This document shows positions 1 through 10,889 of a stretch of DNA of 64,000 nt, piece after piece (positions within the stretch are counted from its first letter, which is position 1; each line of letters opens with the position of its first letter). The DNA lies in NCBI RefSeq assembly GCF_023091745.1, contig NC_068910.1:40039272-40103271 (forward strand), given 5' to 3'. The stretch is from Budorcas taxicolor (taxonomy: Eukaryota; Chordata; Mammalia; Artiodactyla; Bovidae). Under the pieces are notes generated by a model, which was given only the letters and a program-made list of their open reading frames with translations, was not told the origin of the DNA and searched no databases. Position numbers and translations under genes: made by a program.

Positions 1-178
1 GAGGGCAGGAGGAGAAGGGGGTGACGGAGGATGAGATGGCTGGATGGCATCACTTACTCAATTTACGGTGAGTCTGAGTGAACTCTGGGAGCTGGTGATG
101 GACAGGGAGGCCTGGTATGCTGCAATTCATGGGGTCACAAAGAGTCAGACATGACTGAGCGACTGAACTGAACTGAAT
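1..178 (+). mobile_element. BovB LINE, 3' end fragment
   Basis: The sequence matches the 3' end of the ruminant BovB (RTE-clade) retrotransposon. It carries the GRRRRG-type arginine-rich C-terminal coding stretch followed by the typical short (CTGAA)n-like tail at about 165-178. It is cut by the left window edge, so the 5' part is unknown. No function is expected. Confidence 0.9.
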
Positions 179-583
179 ACAATCCACCCTTGGGAGATAT
201 ACATCATGTAGCACATTTATTTAATTGTTTTGTTCCATTTGACCATTCACTTGGTCATTATACTGCATTATACCAACTGAACTGTACTTATATTACATTA
301 TTAGCAACTGTGTGTCATCACAAACTAACAGAGAAACCAGAATTTTGTCAATTTTTTCAGCTTTTAAAAATCGTGACTTTGGAAGATCAAGTAAAAAAAC
401 TATTCACATAAGAATACCATAAAGTGGATTTCTTCCTTACCTTCAGAATTTAGAACCATAAGTTTCCACACCAGCTTTTTCACATATTGAAAGAATGAAC
501 TTTATGCAAAGGGTGCTTTTCCCATCACTGTACTAATTATATGCAACATTTGAGACCAACATCTAACTCTGACATCAGTACCC
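179..583. other. Unrecognised AT-rich sequence
   Basis: I see no repeat family, splice-flanked exon or RNA gene here. A 73-codon plus-strand frame at 190-411 has no recognisable domain and looks like chance. Confidence 0.5.
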
Positions 584-1440
584 AGTGCCAAAACAATCTC
601 TAGAAAGAAAAATGGAGGTGGAAGTCTCAGGCTCCCTGACCTCAGAGTATACTACAAAGCTACAGTAATCAAGACAGTATGGTATTGCCAGAAAATAGCA
701 GAAATAAACATCAATGGAACAGGATAGAAGGCCAGAGATAAACTCATGCACATATGGTCACCTAAACTGTGAGAAAGGAGGCATTGGAGCAAAAGCCAAG
801 TTCCTTTAATAAGTGGTGCTGGGAAAACTGGAGAGCTACATGTAAAAGAACACTTCCTAACACCATACACAAAAATAAACTCACAATGGATTAAAGAGAT
901 AAAGGTAAGGCTGGATACTATAAAGATCTTAGAGGAAAATATAGGCAGAACACTGCTTGACATAAATTCCAGCAAGATCTTTTTTAACCCCACCTCCTAG
1001 AGTAATGAAAATAAAAGCAAAAGTAAACAAATGGGACCTAATTAAACTTGAAAGCTTTTGCACAGCAAAGGAAACCATAAGCAAGATGAAAAGAAGACCC
1101 TCAGAATGGGAGAAAATATATGCAAACAGAAGCCATGGACAAGGGATTAATCTCCATAGTACACAAATAGCTCATGGAGCTTATCATCAAAAAAACGAAA
1201 AGCCCAAAGAAACAATGGGTGGAAGACCTAAATAGACATCTCTTCAAAGCAGACATACAGATGGCCAAAATGCACTTAAAAGATGCTCAACATCACTAAT
1301 TATTAGAGACATGAAAATGAAAATTACAACGAGGTAACTACCACCTCACACTGGTCAGACTGGCCATCACCACAAAACCTACAAAAAATACTGGAGAGGG
1401 TGTGGAGAAAAGAGAACCCTCTTACACTGTGGGTGGGAAA
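584..1440 (+). mobile_element. L1 ORF2 3' half (left part, interrupted by BovB)
   Basis: This is recognisable L1 ORF2 DNA in sense orientation, covering the region between the reverse transcriptase and the C-terminal domain. The frame is broken by many stops and indels, so this is a dead copy. It stops near 1440 and the same element resumes at 2461, because a BovB was inserted between the two parts. Confidence 0.88.
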
Positions 1441-2460
1441 TAGGAATACCAGACCACCTGACCTGCCTCCTGAGAAATCTGTATGCATGTCAAGAAGCAA
1501 CAGTAAGAACTGGACATGGAACAACAGACTGGTTCCAAATCGGGAAAGAAGTACATCAAGGCTGTATATTGTCATTCTGCTTATTTGACTTATATGCAGA
1601 ATACACCATGAGAAGTGCCAGGCTGGATGAAGCACAAGCTGGAATCAAGACTGCTGGGAGAAATATCAATAACCTCAGATATGCAGATGACACCACCCTT
1701 ATGGCAGACAATTAAGAAGAATTAAAGAGCCTCTTGATGAAAGTGAAAGAGGAGAGTGAAAAAGTTGGCTTAAAGCTCAACATTCAGAAAACAAAGATCA
1801 TGGCATCTGGTCCCATCACTTCATGGGAAATAGATGGGGAAACAATGGAAACAGTGAGAGACTTTATTTTCGTGGACTCCAAAATCACTGCAGATGGTGA
1901 CTGCAGCCATGAAATTAAAAGAGGCTTGCTCCTTAGAAGAAAAGCTATGACCAACCTAGACATCATATTAGAAATCAGAGACATTACCTTGCCAACAAAA
2001 GTCCATCTATTCAAAGCTATGGTTTTTCCTGTAGTCATGTATGGATGTGAGAGTTGACCATAAAGAAGGCTGAGTGCTGAAGAATTTACGCTTTTGAACT
2101 GTGGTTTTGGAGAAGACTCTTGAGAGTCTCTTGGACTGCAAGGAGATCCAACCAGTCCATCTTAAAGGAAATCAGTCCTGAATATTCATTGGAAGGACTG
2201 ATGCTGAAGCTGAAACTCCAATACTTTGGCCACCTGATGTGAAGAACTGATTCACTGGGAAAGACCCTGATGCTGGGAAAGACTGAAGGCAGGAGGAGAA
2301 GGGGATGACAGAGGATGGGATTGTTGGATGGCATTACTGACTCAATGGACATGGGTTTGCATAAACTTGGGGTGTTGGTGATGGACAGGGAAGTGTGGCA
2401 TGCTATAGTCTATGGGGTCCTGAAGAGTTGGACATGACTGAGCAACTGAACTGAACTGAA
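1441..2460 (+). mobile_element. BovB LINE, 5'-truncated copy inside L1
   Basis: This is the 3' third of a BovB: reverse-transcriptase motif B region, motif C, the RT C-terminal region and the (CTGAA)n-like tail ending near 2460. The metal-binding motif C is still readable as YADD at 1680-1691. The frame is broken just after it and again before the C-terminus; the longest open piece is 1734-2057. The element interrupts an L1 in the same orientation and so is younger than that L1. About 15 bases of L1 target appear to be missing at the junction. Confidence 0.92.
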
Positions 2461-2990
2461 CACCCACTATGGAGAACATATGGGAATTCCTTAAAAAACT
2501 AAAACAGAACTACTATATGGCCCAGCAACCCCACTCTTGGGCACATACCCAGAGAAAACCATTATTCAAAAAGATATATGCACCCCAGTCATCACTGCAG
2601 TATTATTTACAAGAGTCAGGAAGCAACCCAAATTTTCATCAACAGATAAACTGATAAAGAAGATATGGTACATATAAACAATATTATTTATTCATAAAAA
2701 GGAACTAAATTGTGTAGTTTTCAGAAACATGGATGAAGTTATAGACTTATGAAGAATGAAGTCAGAAAATGAAAAATTTTGTATATTACTGCATATGCGG
2801 AATCTAGAAAAAATAGTACAGTTGATCCTAGTTGCAAAGCAGAAATAGTGACACAGATATAGTGAAAAAAAAGGAGAACAAACATGTGGACACCAAGAGA
2901 GGAAAGGGCTTATGGGATAAACTTTGAGTGACATATGTATACTACTGTGTATAAAATATATCACTAATGAGAACCTACTGTATAGCATTG
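2461..2990 (+). mobile_element. L1 ORF2 end and 3' UTR (right part)
   Basis: This continues the L1 that stops at 1440. It resumes in the ORF2 C-terminal region and runs into 3' UTR-like sequence near 2990. Frames are heavily broken. Confidence 0.85.
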
Positions 2991-3110
2991 TGGGGGGGTA
3001 GGGGGAAGATACAACTTATTTGTAGGATATATATTAAGTTACCTTTAAAATGCATTCCAATTACATTAGGTACAGATAAATATGGTTTGATTTCACTTAA
3101 ACGAAATACC

Positions 3111-3384
3111 TGCTGCTGCTGCTGCTAAGTCGCTTCAGTCGTGTCCGACTCTGTGCGATCCCATAGATGGCAGCCCACCAGGCTCCCCCGTCCCTGGGAT
3201 TCTCCAGGCAAGAACACTGGAGTGGGGTGCCATTTCCTTCTCCAATTCATGAAAGTGAAAAGTGAAAGTGAAGTTGCTCAGTCATGTCCGACTCTTAGCG
3301 ACCTCATGGACTGCAGCCTACCAGGCTCCTCCATCCATGGGATTTTCCAGGCAAGAGTACTGGAGTGGTGTGCCATTGCCTTGA
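3111..3384 (-). mobile_element. BOV-A2 SINE
   Basis: Two Bov-A units in tandem, reversed, with the (AGC)n tail visible as (TGC)n at 3111-3125. It abuts a Bov-tA on its head side and lies inside an L1M 3' UTR. Confidence 0.93.
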
Positions 3385-3591
3385 GGTGAGGTGAAGTCGC
3401 TCAGTTGTGTCCAACTCTTTGCAACCCCATGGACTATAACCTACTAGGCTTCTCCGTCCATGGGATTCTCCAGGCAAGAATACTGGAGTGGATTGCCATT
3501 TCTTTCTCCAAGGGATTTTCCCGACCCAGGGATCGAACCCGGGTCTTCTGCATTGGAGGCAGACGCTTTAACCTCTGAGCCATCAGGGAAG
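3385..3591 (-). mobile_element. Bov-tA SINE
   Basis: A Bov-A unit joined to a tRNA-Glu-like head, reversed. The B-box-like GGTTCGATCCCTGG motif reads on the minus strand near 3530. It lies directly head-side of the BOV-A2 at 3111-3384. Confidence 0.92.
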
Positions 3592-3937
3592 ATAGTCAAA
3601 TTCAGAGAGTTAGAAAGTAGATGCCAGGGGCTGGGGGGAGGTGGGGCAGGTGACTGAGTAGTTACTGCATAATCGAAATAGAGTTTCATTTTAGGAAGGT
3701 GAAAAATCTGAGAGATGGATGATCATGAGAGTTCTACAACTATGTGAATGTACCTAGTGCCACAGAACTGAACAGTTAAATATGGTTAAGATAGTATGTT
3801 GTCTATTATGTGACTTCTATCACAGTAAAAAAAAAAAAAAATTAAAGATTCCCTGATGGCCATGCTTGGTATTAAGATTACAAAAATTGACCAAGATGTA
3901 GTCTCCGCCCTCAGAGTCCTTGTTCTTGACCATGTGT

Positions 3938-4140
3938 GTGCTCACTCAGTAGTGTCTGACTCTTTGTGACCCCATGGACTATACCATGCCAGCCTCCTCT
4001 GTTTATGGGATTTTCCAAGCAAGAATACTGGAATGGGTTGCCATTTCCTCCTCCAGGGGATCTTCCTGATCCAGGGATTGAACCTGTATCTCCTGCAGCT
4101 CCTGCACTGCAGGTGAATTCTTCACTGCTAAGTCATGGGG
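3938..4140 (-). mobile_element. Bov-tA SINE, diverged
   Basis: The Bov-A body is clear at about 3938-4085. The tRNA-like head at 4085-4140 is degraded. Confidence 0.85.
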
Positions 4141-5155
4141 TCAGAAAAGCAGCAAACTTTTTTCTTAAACAGCAAGATGGTAAAAATGTTATGAGTTGTG
4201 GGTTAGTCATTTGCCCTCTGTCACCACTTCTTAACACTGTCATTACAATGTAAAGCAGCCATAGACAATGTATAAATGGTGGACAGGGTATATTTCAGTA
4301 GGATTTTCAACAGAAAAGCAGGCTACAAGCTAATGGGCAATAAATAGTTCACTGATCCCTTTTCTAGAAGAGAGAGGAAATATCAAGAAAAAAGTAAGAG
4401 ATTAAGTGTTAAAGAGAAATACAAAATAATAAAGCAAGACAGACTGTAATTATTGGAGGATGATGCTGACATTGTATCTTAGTTAAAAAGGAAAGAAAAT
4501 AGCAGAAACTTCATTTTAAAATGTTTCATCTCCTTAGAGCCAAGACCCAGACATCAAATAATCAACCCTCCCCTGGTTTATGTACAGAAGTCACATCTTC
4601 ATCAGTTCCGCAAAGTTCAAACTCCAAATCTAGTTGTGAATTAGCTTTGACATTCAATTTCTCAGTGTTTGTAGCTATTAATTTACAGTCCTTTTCCCCA
4701 CTGGAACATGGGTTCACGGTAAGGGTGGTGGGTGGCTTGTCATTTACTAATTTGCTTCTGTGGCCTTATATTCAGTGTGATAATCACATAGTATTCACTA
4801 AATATAGAAAATAATTTACTAATAAATTAATATCCATACTGCAGGGTAGTATTCACTTCTTAAAAGACATACACAGTGCATTAATGTTTCACTAGGATGA
4901 AAATCACAAGATCATGCCTAAGTATAAGTAAAAATTCCATTGGGAAAAATATTTAAGTTATGTTCTGAAGGATGGAAAGACTAAAAAAAGCATTTTTTTT
5001 AATGTTCTTCTCTGTCAATTAAAAGGACACATGTTTACATGGGGAAGAAGATTCCTCAATTCTATCTTTATAACCCAAGAATATTTCTACTCTTTGTTGA
5101 CTTCTGTTCTTCTTGTCTCTGATTCCACTCGAGGAGGAGGAAATCAAAACTGGAT
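4141..5155. other. Mostly unrecognised sequence; possible DNA-transposon relic
   Basis: No exon is supported. About 4240-4345 weakly resembles a mammalian TIR-transposon relic, but I cannot name it. A 97-codon plus-strand frame at 4521-4814 shows no domain. Confidence 0.4.
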
Positions 5156-5375
5156 GTGCGAGCTAAGCTGCTCAGTCATGTCCGACTCTTTGCAACCCTA
5201 TGGACTGTAGCCCATCAGACTCCTCTGTCCATGGGATTCTCCTAGCAAGAATACTGGAGGAGTTGCCATGCCTTCTTCCAGGGGACCTTCCCAATCCAGG
5301 GATCACACGTGCATCTTTTATGTCTCCCCTGCATTGCAGGCAGGTTCTTTACCACTAGCACCACCTGGGAAGCCC
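5156..5375 (-). mobile_element. Bov-tA SINE
   Basis: A complete but diverged reversed copy: Bov-A body at 5165-5300 and tRNA-like head ending near 5375. Confidence 0.9.
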
Positions 5376-5987
5376 CACAGACATCTACCATGTATTATTA
5401 GTACCATCCAACGGTGGAGCTTCTACTAGGGCTACTTTCAACCTGTAGGGGTCACCGTGGAGCATCATTAAATAACTGTGGGAAAATTCCATAGAAGATT
5501 TAAACAGGAAGAAAATTGTGGGAATCACAGAAGCAAAATTTTCAACGTCAAACTCACTCTAAATTTACTAGAAGTCTCTTGAAAAATCATTAGTTGTATG
5601 CCTGAGAATATCTATGCAATAGATCAGCAATCACATCTTCCCTAGCAGCAGATAAGGCTGTACAAAGACCAGTCTCAGAAACTCAAAGAGATGTGCCGCC
5701 TTTTTTTTTTTCAAATCTCCTGGAGACTAGAAAAGTAAGTATATCAGCTAAGATATAAGAAGTACTGAGAAATGAGTCCCTTTCAGAGAAAACAATTGAT
5801 TTTAACGAGATTGTGGAAAACATCAGCTTATTACAACCTTAAATCCAAATATTCTTGCATTTCTAGTAGTCGAAGTATTCAGTGACTAGAAGTTTTGTGA
5901 TATTTTGTAAGAGTTACTGAAAGTCAGTGTTAACTTCTCTCCCAATTCTGGACCATAAAAGGCTTATACATACTTTGATCAGTTGAT
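5376..5987. other. Unrecognised sequence
   Basis: No coding frame, recognisable repeat or RNA gene was seen. There is a T-run near 5701-5712. Confidence 0.45.
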
Positions 5988-6162
5988 CAAACTGTGGTGT
6001 ATGAATTGCCTGCATCTGAGATACTTGTTAAAAATGCTGACATCTGTCTGTCATGCTAGACCTCCTGAATAAAATCTCAAGGTGGAGGTGCAATGTATAA
6101 GAATCCAAACATTTTAACAAGCATAGGATATGATTTTAAAACCTAGGAACACTGGCAGCAAC
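5988..6162 (+). mobile_element. MER5-type hAT relic
   Basis: Two internal signatures of the mammalian MER5A/MER20 group are visible: ACTTGTTAAAAATGC near 6025 and TTTTAACAAGC near 6115. Terminal repeats are degraded. This is an ancient non-autonomous DNA transposon. Confidence 0.55.
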
Positions 6163-7084
6163 AGTTTAGATCTGTGCTTAAACTTTGTCAGTCTTTTTGC
6201 ATCATATATTCTCAAAAAATCATTGGAATACAGGTTAGTGTATTAAGCTTGGGCTAATAAGGTGTTGTAACTAACTGGAATCTAAAGAAATGTTAACTCT
6301 AAAGCATGTTTAAGAAATTAAAGCTTTTTTTCTTTTCTTTTCTCTGCCCAAGATAAAACATGTAGCCTTATAAAATAAGTTTTTGTTTCATTATATGTAA
6401 AATGGGTGTCTTGTATAGAAAGCTTATTTTATTGTCAAATAATAGCCAATTTGAAGTTTCAAGTAAGCAGGTGGGAATGCACAGCATAATCTGCTGGAAG
6501 ATGACAACCTAAAAATTTAATCATCTCACATGAAGACATCCATTAATACCACTGTGGTGATATCATTGCTTATTGGGATGTGTCTATAAATATGTTGTGG
6601 TGAATACTTCTGCAAGTCTTAAAGCCCTCATTCAACTCTGCCTTGGCAGAATAAAATAGGAATTTACAACATCTGATATAAACGTATTTGGAGTTTGATG
6701 ACACGCTTTTAAACATGACTGTCAAAGAATCAAATGAGAGTATAGATAAGTGACTTTATGGTGGTACCTGTAAAGGCAAATTAAAGTGGGAGGGAGTAAG
6801 AATTTTCTGAATAATTTAGTCAAGTGAGAGAAATATATAGTTTGGTTTCTGAATTATTTATTCAGCTTTCTATGTTGATCTAATTTATCATGGTTATTGC
6901 TCAATTCTACTTTTCCTATGTAGCTGACGGCTGTGGTATATTCCTTCTAGTATGATTCACAGTTAATGGTGTGATTGGGTATTCCTGATCGCTTCATTTG
7001 TATGCAGTGATAATTATGGTCGTTGTAAACATTTATTGAAATGTTTATGTGACAATCATAGCTCTTATTACTGCTCATTCATCC
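6163..7084. other. Unrecognised AT-rich sequence
   Basis: No supported gene or repeat. It is one of the longer stretches without recognisable transposon sequence. Confidence 0.4.
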
Positions 7085-7253
7085 TTTGTAACAGTTCTAT
7101 AAGGTGTATATTAATAGTTCTATTTTAGAGATTTATGAAAGGAACTAAGGCACAGACCATTTAAATAACTTGCACATCTAGCAAGTAGAAGATCCAACAC
7201 CAAAAGCTACCCCTCTAATTATAAAGGCTTGCTTCTGTCAACTACACTATGCT
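7085..7253 (+). mobile_element. MIR SINE
   Basis: The MIR core is recognisable: a diverged ACAGATGAGGAAACTGAGGC-like stretch followed by AACTTGCACATCTAGCAAGTAG near 7170-7190. It is ancient and strongly diverged. Confidence 0.7.
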
Positions 7254-7779
7254 GAGAGCTTTGAAAAAGAGGTTTGAGTCAAAGGCAACCTTGATATTGC
7301 TTTTGCTTCCCATTGTGTGGCTTGATTAATAACACCGGAATGTAAGAGAAAAAGACTGGGATGAAATACAAAATACTGGGTATGGGATCTAGTTTCCTGA
7401 GAGACCTCAGAGGAGGACACTTTACAAGTATGTGAGGAATGGAGGAGGTGGAAGGAACCACATAGATTAATTTCCCTTCCTTTCTCTCTACCATGGATGA
7501 TGTCCTGAAGAAACTGCATGGGGCAAGCCAACATATTTGACTGTCCTGCTGATCTCTTAGCAGCCTGTAGTGAAGTGGTCCCTGGCATGGACATACACCA
7601 TTTCACATCATTTTCTTTGCTTACTGAGGTTCTTTTTTCAATCTCACCCTCACTGTCCTGGTTTTACAGTTCACAAATGAAATATCAGCATCTGAATGGG
7701 GCCACTTAATAGGCTGACTCAGGAAACCCTTCTTAGAGGTGCTGGGTTAAAACAATGGTCAATATATACATAGAATTTC
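7254..7779. other. Unrecognised sequence
   Basis: Open frames on both strands (for example 7247-7606 minus) overlap each other and show no domain, signal or splice support, so I do not call them genes. Confidence 0.4.
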
Positions 7780-7905
7780 CATGTGTCAGATTCTCTTCTC
7801 AACTTCAGACACTTTAACTCATTTAATCTTGGCAACCACCCAGTGAAATATCATCACCGTCTTATAGTTAAGGAAATTAAGATAAAGAAAGATTAAGTCC
7901 TTCTA
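7780..7905 (+). mobile_element. MIR SINE, diverged
   Basis: It carries MIR-like motifs (AACTCATTTAATCTTGGCAACC near 7808, then a diverged AGGAAATTAAG stretch near 7870). The 3' part is lost. Confidence 0.6.
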
Positions 7906-8310
7906 TGGGATCCCGCTTTAAAGAAAAGGTTCTGTACATGTTTGTCACACATGAACACATAAATGAGTAAATGAATGTAAACTTGCCCAAGAGAATGAAA
8001 TTTGGAAATTTTCCCTTTTAATATTCACTGGGTGTTGCCACCTACATTATTCTACTTGTTGGAAAAATAATTACAGCCGTGCATCTAGCAAAATGCATTG
8101 TACAAGATAGATATCCAACATTTATTTGTTAAAGGAATATATTCCGTATTTCCCAGTTCAGGGTTTAACATGCAAAAATATTTCTCTATGCATAAAAATT
8201 AAGGAAATTGAATAGCCATGCTGTTGTATGGTTCAAGGAGCTCAGATTATGAGGAAAAATAATAGTTGGGAACCTCACTTGGGAAATATCTTGCCACACC
8301 TTTGTTTTAC

Positions 8311-8515
8311 CTGAAATAGAGCCAAGTTGCTGGAATTCCAAGTTCCTTAGCGTTTCAAGACCAATGATAAATAAATTATAAATTAAAGATACTGCCATGA
8401 AAATCAGTGTGGTACCCAGAAAAATGAACAGCCAAGACATGAGCATCTCTTTTGTGCTCCATGAATCTCCTAGGCATGAATTGACTTCTGTTAATGGTCT
8501 TTGTTTCTTATTCAT
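8311..8515 (-). CDS. Candidate small membrane-protein exon or micropeptide (unrecognised)
   Basis: A minus-strand ATG at 8515 opens a frame whose first 68 codons end exactly at a CAG|GTAAAA splice-donor-like site (exon end 8311, intron GT at 8310-8309). Residues 1-24 are polar and charged (MNKKQRPLTE start). Residues about 25-53 form one long hydrophobic stretch suited to a membrane helix (MSWLFIFLGTTLIFM core). Residues 54-68 are polar again. Read through the donor, the frame continues to 8186 (109 codons). An in-frame stop four codons upstream of the ATG fixes the start unless there is an upstream splice. The sequence is not in any repeat I recognise. I cannot name a family. No partner exon, TATA box or poly(A) site was identified, so this may be chance; a type II or single-pass small membrane protein is only an inference. 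Confidence 0.2.
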
Positions 8516-8910
8516 TGTGACTGCTTATGGTGCAGCGGCTTCTGTTCAACCATCAAAAACAGCTTCAAGAGCCTTGAAAAAGGTAAAAGATTTGATGAGG
8601 ACTAGAAACAAATAACTAAGGAATTAAAATGTCACAACACTGTGGATTGTTAACCCAAAGACCTAGGTCTCTAAAATGGATGGTGTCTCAGATTTCCTTA
8701 AGTATTTCTGCATTTTTCTTCCTTTTTCCAGTTATAGATATTTTTGAAGCAGCAAACCGATCTATAAATAAATTGATTTTATGTGAAGAATAGAACACCA
8801 GAGTTGGTATTCAATTAAGACCCACTTATTTCACTATACTATAGACTGTTTCTTGAAAATTCTTTACAGCCTAATATTAAAATTTTAAAATCACACTATT
8901 TTTCATTGCA

Positions 8911-9110
8911 GGGCTTCACAAGTGGCTTAATGTAAAGAATCTACCTGCCAAGCAGGAGACACGGCTCTGATCCTTGGGTCAGGAAGATCACCTCGAGGAA
9001 GAAATGGCACCCTACTCCAGTATCTTGCCTTGGAAAGCCCATGGATAGAAAGCCTGGTGGGCTACAGTCCATGGGGTTGCAAAGAGTCAGACACGATTTA
9101 GCAACTAAAT
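8911..9110 (+). mobile_element. Bov-tA SINE
   Basis: A forward copy: tRNA-like head at 8911-8990 and Bov-A body to about 9105. Diverged, with a degraded A box. Confidence 0.9.
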
Positions 9111-9640
9111 AACCATATTTTCCATAGCACTGTAATCAAACATCTAACTGACAACCACTTCTACACTGAAGTGTATGGGAAACTTGGAGTGTTTTCGTTT
9201 CACTTTTGGGGAACTCTCACATACATCTATTGTTAACTGCCAGTTGTATCTTATAGTTTTAAAACAAGAATATGAATGTGAGTGGGGGTGATCTATAAGT
9301 CTTTGGATGACAACAACAAACCTCCTCACCCCTTCTTGGAATGTTTGAGAAATGACTTTCCTACTGATAATGCTGATAGTAGTTGTAACTCCTTCAAGGA
9401 CCGATCCGAGGGTTATTTGTGTGACCGCATTATTCCACTGTTCTGGTGACAGATTTGACAGTTGGCAAACTTCCAAAATTACAAGCCATCATATCCTAAC
9501 TGCTATTATTCTGCTCAAGTTAGTAGACAAGGCTGTACAATATAGTTATAACCATATATCCATCCTTGAATTCAGTAATCTGTTATTAAAATTTTCCCAT
9601 TTATTCAGGCAATTTCTCTTACTTATATTTGTCTAGGTAT
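9111..9640. other. Unrecognised sequence with overlapping open frames
   Basis: A 110-codon minus-strand frame (9144-9476) overlaps a plus-strand frame (9352-9636). Neither has a recognisable domain. The minus frame looks less biased than typical chance frames and could be a relic of an old element. No function is assigned. Confidence 0.35.
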
Positions 9641-9869
9641 TTATTTTATTCAAGTTTCAAACTGGTTGGCACACATGGATCAAATAATTTTTAATTATTT
9701 TTAATGTCTGCAGGATCTGTAGTTGTGCTTTTCTTTCAGTACTCGTATCATTTAAATACATCTCCCTACTCTCTTTTTCCCAATATTGTTAATTTCAGTT
9801 GTCTTTGTAAAGAACCAAATTTTGGCTTTGTTGAGAATTTTATCACTTTGTATACCATTTCCATGCTCT
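9641..9869 (-). mobile_element. Old L1, left part
   Basis: Antisense L1-like sequence (T-rich, with a CTTTGTTGAGAATTTT-type stretch near 9825) ending at the TSD of the Bov-tA that follows. The subfamily cannot be resolved by eye. Confidence 0.6.
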
Positions 9870-10084
9870 GACTTCCCTGGTGGCTCAGACAGTAAAGCAT
9901 CTGTCTACAATGCGGGAGACCTGGGTTCGATCCCTGGGTTGGGAAGATCCCCTGGAGAAGGAAATGGCAGTCCACTTCAGTACTCTTGCCTGGAAAATCC
10001 CATGGATGGAGGAGCCTGGTAGGCTACAGTCCATGGAGTCACAAAGAGTTGGACATGACTGAGTGACTCCCCTTTCCATGCTCT
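9858..10084 (+). mobile_element. Bov-tA SINE with 12-base target-site duplication
   Basis: The SINE body runs 9870-10072. It is bracketed by direct repeats of TTTCCATGCTCT at 9858-9869 and 10073-10084, an exact TSD that fixes its ends. Head and body are well preserved, including the B-box-like motif near 9925. Confidence 0.95.
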
Positions 10085-10655
10085 AAATTCTGTTACTTTT
10101 TATTTTTACTTTTATTAGTTTTATACAATATCTTATTTGGTAACATTTGAATGGATATTGAATATATTTATATTTATGTCTTTATTTTCTACAGTACATA
10201 AAGCTAAAGATTTACCTCTAAGCACAGACTCACATGACATCATTTTTCTATGCTGTTACCATGCAGTGAAATTTTTCCTAATTTCCATTGTGATTTCTTA
10301 TTTAGCTCATTAATTACCTAAAGACTGATTCTTAATTTCTAAAACTACATATTTTTCCAAGTTTCATTTTTATTGGTTGATATTTTGTTTATATTGCCAT
10401 TTATATGTGTGTGTAATATGTTAATGATTTCAGTGTGTTTTAAAAGACTATATATACACTGTTACTTTAGTTCAGTGTTCACCATTTATATTTCCATAAA
10501 ACAAGGGTTTTAACTGAGTTGATCAAATCTTATGTATCTTTTTTTCTTTTTTCTGTTTATTTTTCTTTTTTGGCTTTCTTGTTCTATCAGTTATTAATAG
10601 AAATGAGAAAAAGTTTCCCACTATGATGGTGGATTTGCCTAACTTATATTTTAAC
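10085..10655 (-). mobile_element. Old L1, right part
   Basis: The antisense L1 continues after the Bov-tA. The segment near 10610-10640 (TTTCCCACTATGATGGTGGAT) is a well-known L1 ORF2 antisense stretch. Confidence 0.75.
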
Positions 10656-10885
10656 TTTTTATTTTAATAATTACAGGTTCACAGGAAGTTGCAAAAATAG
10701 TATAGAGAGAGCCCACCTATACCTGACCCAGTTTCCTTGATGGTTACATTTTCATAAATATAGAATACTACCAGAACCAGAAAACTGAGTGCGGTACAGG
10801 ATATGCATAAAGACCACATGTATAGATTCTTGTAACAGTGATTCCACTGCAATCAAGTTACAACACTATCTTAGCACAACCTAGC
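10656..10885. repeat. Ancient interspersed repeat, family unresolved
   Basis: The stretch near 10672-10750 (CACAGGAAGTTGCAAAAATAG and following) is a commonly repeated mammalian sequence, probably old LINE-derived. I cannot assign the family or strand. Confidence 0.45.
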
Positions 10886-10889
10886 TCTC

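Larger units (their letters stand above)
3066..3841 (+). mobile_element. Old L1 (L1MA/MB-type) 3' UTR split by two SINEs
   Basis: L1M 3' UTR sequence is present at about 3066-3110 and resumes at 3592, ending in a poly(A) tract near 3828-3841. The two parts join sensibly once the 3111-3591 SINE pair is removed. The subfamily assignment is tentative. Confidence 0.75.

Noticed and set aside
7247..7606. Minus-strand frame of 119 codons
   Set aside because: Two alternative frames overlap on the same strand and neither shows a domain or splice signals; probably chance.
9144..9636. Overlapping frames on both strands (110 and 94 codons)
   Set aside because: Neither matches a family I know; no splice or promoter context. 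Retained only as an unrecognised stretch.
9870..10072. tRNA-gene-like A and B boxes in Bov-tA heads (also in other Bov-tA and CHR copies)
   Set aside because: They are SINE promoters descended from a tRNA; the fold and 3' half of a tRNA are missing, so no tRNA gene is called.
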